Source: Pseudomonas fluorescens (GTDB lineage Bacteria > Pseudomonadota > Alphaproteobacteria > UBA2136 > UBA6156). Taken from it: DNA of 8,938 bases. Of this stretch, positions 6,370 to 8,938 are shown piece after piece (position 1 is the first letter of the stretch; the number at the start of each line of letters is the position of its first letter). Under the pieces are notes generated by a model that was not told the DNA's origin, searched no databases, and worked only from the letters and a program-made list of their open reading frames with translations. The stretch covers positions 1 through 8,938 of the forward strand of contig QFOU01000057.1 of the NCBI GenBank assembly GCA_003241595.1, in the 5' to 3' direction. The position numbers were made by a program, and so were the translations under genes.

Positions 6370-6564
6370 TTCGAGTAAAGAGTAACAGCTCTTTACCCGA
6401 ACTCTTCGGGCGATGAATGTATGAGAGGGGCGCTGAAACCCTAATGGCAATCTGCAAAGCCATTGGGGCGGGATACCTCAACCTCTTCACACTTCAGGGC
6501 TTTCATCCGCCCTCGTAAGCCGGTATCCCAAGGAAACCAAATTTTTAGTAAAACGGTGAGCGCC
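6370..6564. ncRNA. Hairpin-dense intergenic element, candidate structured RNA
   Basis: The 300 bp between the convergent genes holds no convincing gene but many stems. TTCG-A-GTAAAGAG pairs with CTCTTTAC-C-CGAA (6370-6401). CCCGAA/TTCGGG (6396-6410) overlaps and so excludes it. CCCTAATGGC (6439-6448) pairs with GCCATTGGGG (6459-6468). GGGATACC (6470-6477) pairs with GGTATCCC (6522-6529), enclosing AGGGC/GCCCT (6496-6500 with 6509-6513). GGCGCT (6429-6434) can pair with AGCGCC (6559-6564) and close the last three into a three-way junction. The one wobble (T6442-G6465) is valid only if the plus strand is transcribed. The remainder (6565-6625) is AT-rich with a 15-nt palindrome at 6577-6591. I match it to no known RNA family. 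It could instead be a palindromic repeat element or an sRNA from a 3' end. Confidence 0.4.
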
Positions 6565-6625
6565 AAAGCACTGTAAAGTTAAAAATTAACTAACAATTTA
6601 CCCATTCGCCGTCAATCGCAAAATA

Positions 6626-7297
6626 TCAGCCGATTTCCCCACCCATCTTATTCAAACGTGTCCGTTTGTTTTCCCAATCCGGGCAGTGTTTCCCCACTAA
6701 ATTCCAAAAACGCACGCTATGGTTCATGTGCACGCGGTGGCACAGCTCATGGATCACCACATACTCCCGCAATTCCGCAGGCACCAGCATCAAGCGCCAG
6801 CTCAGGTTGATCTCACCATTCGAATTGCAACTTCCCCAGACGGTTTTCCCACTCGTGATCCTCACCTTGGCCACCGTAACACCAACCCGCTTCGCCCAGA
6901 GGGCAACCTCCGGCACCATGATTTGCCTTGCCGCCTTGCGATACCAATCGCTCGTTAATTCGCAATATTTTCCCTCTAAATCCAAGGCGTGTAGCTCTTT
7001 TTCCGCAGCCACCGCCCGTTTTTGAGCAAGTTCTTTTAAACGCTTATGAATAAAGGATTCTTTCCGCTGCGCAAACTCGATCATCTGCTCCAGACGCACC
7101 CAGCGCGGGGCCGTAAACACAACCGTTCCCGCTTCATTCACCACAAAACCAAAGCTTCTGCGCCGCTGTGCACTCCGCTTAACTTCATATGGCAATTCAA
7201 TATCTTGCAATGCCAAAACACCCGTCTCAACAACGGTTGGTTTCTTAATGACAGGCTTAGATTTACGCAAAACAGGCACGGGGCGTATTCTATCCAA
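6626..7297 (-). CDS. YgjP-type (DUF45/M48-like) zinc metallopeptidase
   Basis: A protein of up to 223 residues with the YgjP family plan. An N-terminal beta region contains the YEVKRSAQRRRSFGFVV stretch (38-54) and the TAPRW motif (62-66), followed by a charged helical linker (70-105). The zinc-peptidase core has WGSC (154-157), HELCH (183-187; His183, Glu184, His187) and HMNHS..FW with His193 as likely third ligand. The substrate is unknown; it looks cytoplasmic, with no signal peptide. The start is unsure. The longest frame begins at a TTG (7295-7297) in the loop of the terminator of the gene upstream. There is no ATG before residue 72, and family domains usually begin near residue 28, where another TTG lies (7214-7216). 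The true start is therefore a non-ATG codon between 7297 and about 7200, and this gene may partly depend on readthrough. Confidence 0.88.
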   Translation of the reverse strand: MDRIRPVPVLRKSKPVIKKPTVVETGVLALQDIELPYEVKRSAQRRRSFGFVVNEAGTVVFTAPRWVRLEQMIEFAQRKESFIHKRLKELAQKRAVAAEKELHALDLEGKYCELTSDWYRKAARQIMVPEVALWAKRVGVTVAKVRITSGKTVWGSCNSNGEINLSWRLMLVPAELREYVVIHELCHRVHMNHSVRFWNLVGKHCPDWENKRTRLNKMGGEIG

Positions 7298-7313
7298 GAA
7301 TACGCCCCGTGCC
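7268..7313 (-). terminator. Very strong terminator of the SIMPL operon
   Basis: A perfect 16-bp GC-rich stem (7275-7290 with 7298-7313) has a 7-nt loop. On the minus strand it is followed by TGTTTTG. It lies about 33 bp after the stop of the 7347-8141 gene. Its 3' half and loop overlap the longest reading of the metallopeptidase gene. Confidence 0.85.
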
Positions 7314-7346
7314 CAGCAATTCTGCGGCCTTTCAGCCGCTTTTAGC

Positions 7347-8141
7347 TTACTTCAACTTAACTTCAGCAGTAACATTTACAACCACTTCGGTCTCACCCGC
7401 TTCCGCAACAGGCGCCGGAACCTCAGCAGCATCAGCAAAAGCTTCAGCCTTCATCATCATAGCACCACGCGCCATCGGCATCGAACGCACACCATTGTTG
7501 GCAAGATCGATCTTCGAGTAGAAGATTTCTTTGGCACCCAAGGCTTTCTTGATGTTTTCAGCGCGCACCTTGATGTTCCCCAAAGCTTCAACGATCAGCT
7601 CATCCTTGACGCTGTCCTCGACTGAACGACTCATATAGAAGTTCAAACCACGTACGGCAAAACCGTCTTTCTGCAGGCTGGCAATCAATCCAAGAAGCTC
7701 ATCGCTCTTCACACCATCCAATTGCAATTCTTGGCTACCACGCCAGAAAGCATTCTTCTCACGCTCTTCCGGTGTCCAGGCTGGCGTACCATCCTTCTTA
7801 GGCGCTGGCTCAGCCGGATAATCCTTGTACACGTTGTAAGTACCGGTGCTGGCTTTTACACTAGCAACAGCGCTATAAAGCTTCTGCGCGGCTTGCATCT
7901 TTGTATTGATCTGAGTCTGGACTTCAGGAGAAGTTTTAGCTTGGGATTCAATAGCGAGAGTAGCAGTGACACGGTCCTGCTGAACAACGCGACGAGCTTC
8001 GGCGCTCAACGTAACACTGGTCGCATCGTCGCTCTTCTTATCTTCCTTGCTGCCCCAGGCGTGTCCGCTCATAGGCAGGGAAGATGCAAGCAGGGCAGCG
8101 CCAGCCAACATAAATCCGGTCAATTTGGGGGATTTGATCAT
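7347..8141 (-). CDS. Secreted SIMPL-domain (DUF541) protein
   Basis: A 264-residue exported protein. Its signal peptide has basic IKSPK, a hydrophobic core at about 8-22 and likely cleavage after GHA at 28. The SIMPL (DUF541) domain spans about 39-264. It opens with SVTLSAEARRVVQQDRVTATL and its helix SPEVQTQINTKMQAAQKLYSAV (the second in two parts, 70-80 and 81-91), continues with the dimer-swap region around WRGSQELQLDG and the SVKDELIVEALGNIKVRAENI helix (given as 174-184 and 185-195), and ends in the strand EVVVNVTAEVKLK. SIMPL proteins (YggE, BP26 relatives) are periplasmic or outer-membrane-associated oligomers of unclear biochemical role, linked to stress resistance. Start choice is firm: AAGAAGG lies 8 nt upstream of the ATG. 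It follows the second SIMPL gene by 30 bp, so the two form an operon. Confidence 0.88.
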   Translation of the reverse strand: MIKSPKLTGFMLAGAALLASSLPMSGHAWGSKEDKKSDDATSVTLSAEARRVVQQDRVTATLAIESQAKTSPEVQTQINTKMQAAQKLYSAVASVKASTGTYNVYKDYPAEPAPKKDGTPAWTPEEREKNAFWRGSQELQLDGVKSDELLGLIASLQKDGFAVRGLNFYMSRSVEDSVKDELIVEALGNIKVRAENIKKALGAKEIFYSKIDLANNGVRSMPMARGAMMMKAEAFADAAEVPAPVAEAGETEVVVNVTAEVKLK

Positions 8142-8171
8142 CCTCTTATCCTTCTTATTGATGATTCTTGG

Positions 8172-8684
8172 TTAGTTGAGACTATAGTCTACAGTCGTCA
8201 CAACACGCAAAACTTTATTCACCTGTTCGCTCTCACCCATAAAGCTATCGCGACCAAGCACCTGAACACTGCCTTGAGTTGCACGCTTAATGCCACCAAC
8301 TTTGGCGCCACTGTCCTTGGCAAACTGTTCAGCAGCTTTATAGGCTTCCGCAGTTGCGTGGCTTACCAGATCGAGCTTGGTTTCATTTAACTTGGTAAAG
8401 GCATAGTTCGGGCCGTAACTGTTGGTCAAAACCACTCCCTGCCCCAGCAGCTCATCCAAGGCATTCTTAGCTTTTGCAATTCCTTCTAAATTAGCACTAC
8501 GAACAGTAATACCGCCCGTAACAACAAAACGGGCATTCGCTGTAGTGTTGCTATACTGATTAGCTTGCGCATCACTCACACTCACGCTCGCTGTCTCAAT
8601 ATCGGCAGCCGGAATTCCCTGCTCCGCCAAGAACGCACGGATCTTTCCAATATCGCCCCGCATCTGCTGCTGTACAGTGCTCAT
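8172..8684 (-). CDS. SIMPL-domain protein lacking the usual N-terminal anchor
   Basis: A 170-residue protein matching the core and C-terminal part of the COG2859 branch of SIMPL-domain proteins. The helix MRGDIGKIRAFLAEQGI (8-24) leads into IETASVSVSD. The conserved Y.FTKLNETK block lies at about 93-101. It is followed by the AEAYKAAEQFAKDSGAKVGGIKRATQG region (117-143) and the closing strand KVLRVVTTVDYSL. Typical members are about 235-245 residues and begin with a membrane anchor and a VTVKGLAEREV-type strand pair; about 65 residues of this are absent. No upstream frame restores them. The ATG at 8684 has AGAGAAG 5 nt upstream and overlaps a short upstream frame by ATGA. Without an anchor it should stay in the cytoplasm, unlike its neighbour. 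It may be an N-truncated gene after a rearrangement, or a genuine short form. Confidence 0.75.
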   Translation of the reverse strand: MSTVQQQMRGDIGKIRAFLAEQGIPAADIETASVSVSDAQANQYSNTTANARFVVTGGITVRSANLEGIAKAKNALDELLGQGVVLTNSYGPNYAFTKLNETKLDLVSHATAEAYKAAEQFAKDSGAKVGGIKRATQGSVQVLGRDSFMGESEQVNKVLRVVTTVDYSLN

Positions 8685-8884
8685 GACAACTTCTCTGTGC
8701 AGGCAGCAAGAGCGGCCCGAATGGTGCCATCCTCAAGACGCTCTTCCAGACTGACAACTTCCGCGTCACTGTGGTGCCTGATGTGTACACTGTCGAAATT
8801 TGTGGTGCTCTCAAGGTAGGCAGTCAAGTGCCCACTGAAGGGCTGCAGATGATTAATATAAATGTCTGAATTTTTGCAGAACAT
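8681..8884 (-). CDS. Possible small upstream protein overlapping the SIMPL gene
   Basis: An open frame of 67 residues from an ATG at 8882-8884. It runs to a TGA that overlaps the SIMPL start as ATGA, an arrangement typical of translational coupling. The C-terminal half (VVSLEERLEDGTIRAALAAC, about 42-61) looks like an amphipathic helix, while the first half is unremarkable. I recognise no family. The frame stays open to the window edge, so it may be the 3' end of a longer gene. A plus-strand frame in the same codon register (8687-8869) is equally open, so direction is unresolved. It does not contain the missing SIMPL N-terminus. Confidence 0.3.
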   Translation of the reverse strand: MFCKNSDIYINHLQPFSGHLTAYLESTTNFDSVHIRHHSDAEVVSLEERLEDGTIRAALAACTEKLS

Positions 8885-8938
8885 TGTCGCTTGCGCGGCC
8901 GGCTTTGCCGACGGCCTCGGCCTGGGCGACAACACCAA
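8862..8938 (+). CDS. Possible start of a divergent gene, cut by the window edge
   Basis: A plus-strand frame begins MSEFLQNIVACAAGFADGLG and continues past the edge. Its ATG overlaps the TGA (8867-8869) of an open plus frame that covers 8687-8869. The codons are GC-rich at third positions in the last 40 bases, but so are those of an opposing minus frame (stop at 8853-8855, reading into the window from the edge). No good ribosome site is seen. Unrecognised; weak call. Confidence 0.2.
   Translation, partial: MSEFLQNIVACAAGFADGLGLGDNT

Noticed and set aside
6366..6382. GTTCGAGT resembling a tRNA T-arm
   Set aside because: No T-stem, acceptor stem or anticodon arm can be built around it; it is the arm of a different hairpin.
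8684..8938. A single frameshift separating the SIMPL gene from its N-terminus
   Set aside because: I read all three minus frames upstream of 8684; none shows a membrane anchor or a VTVKGLAEREV-like strand, so a simple frameshift does not explain the loss.
1..8938. Prophage or mobile island
   Set aside because: Apart from the S74/VGIG proteins, two of which carry signal peptides, there is no capsid, portal, terminase, integrase or transposase gene, and hemF and csp look like ordinary chromosomal neighbours.

Overview
The window reads as a chromosomal segment of an alphaproteobacterium-like Gram-negative bacterium. The main pointer is an aerobic coproporphyrinogen oxidase that ends right after the MSLPPxxxW block, as I recall for alphaproteobacterial HemF. 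Two SIMPL-domain genes, a YgjP-type metallopeptidase and a YegD-like Hsp70 suit a proteobacterium in general. No phage structural cluster, integrase, transposase, CRISPR array, rRNA or tRNA is visible. The given (+) strand looks C-rich and G-poor over both plus- and minus-strand genes. That hints at replication-strand skew, but I did not count it.

Layout on the plus strand: (1) the 3' part of a secreted-fibre-like protein ending in a peptidase S74 self-cleaving chaperone domain (2-766); (2) a secreted relative with the same VGIG repeats, but with a six-cysteine C-terminus instead of S74 (807-1463); (3) hemF (1536-2363); (4) a cold-shock protein with its own leader and strong terminator (2526-2756); (5) a short Hsp70/YegD-type ATPase (about 2904-4193); (6) an apparent small RNA of about 155 nt with its own promoter and terminator (about 4226-4381), rich in CUCC anti-Shine-Dalgarno motifs; (7) a Sel1-repeat protein whose real start is probably 4463, with a terminator folded around its stop codon; (8) a complete secreted S74 protein (5153-6325).

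A convergent 300-bp intergenic region (6326-6625) follows, packed with hairpins, including one that looks like a three-way junction. Beyond it, genes run on the minus strand: a YgjP/M48-like metallopeptidase (6626-7297), separated by a 16-bp-stem terminator from a two-gene SIMPL operon (7347-8141 and 8172-8684). The upstream SIMPL protein lacks its usual N-terminal membrane anchor and first beta-strands. The last 250 bp can be read several ways and I could not assign them firmly.

The best candidates for something undescribed are the 4226-4381 RNA, which has an 8-nt perfect complement to the ribosome-binding site of the next gene; the structured RNA at 6339-6564; and the locus of VGIG-repeat proteins, in which the self-cleaving S74 end has apparently been exchanged for a cysteine-rich end.
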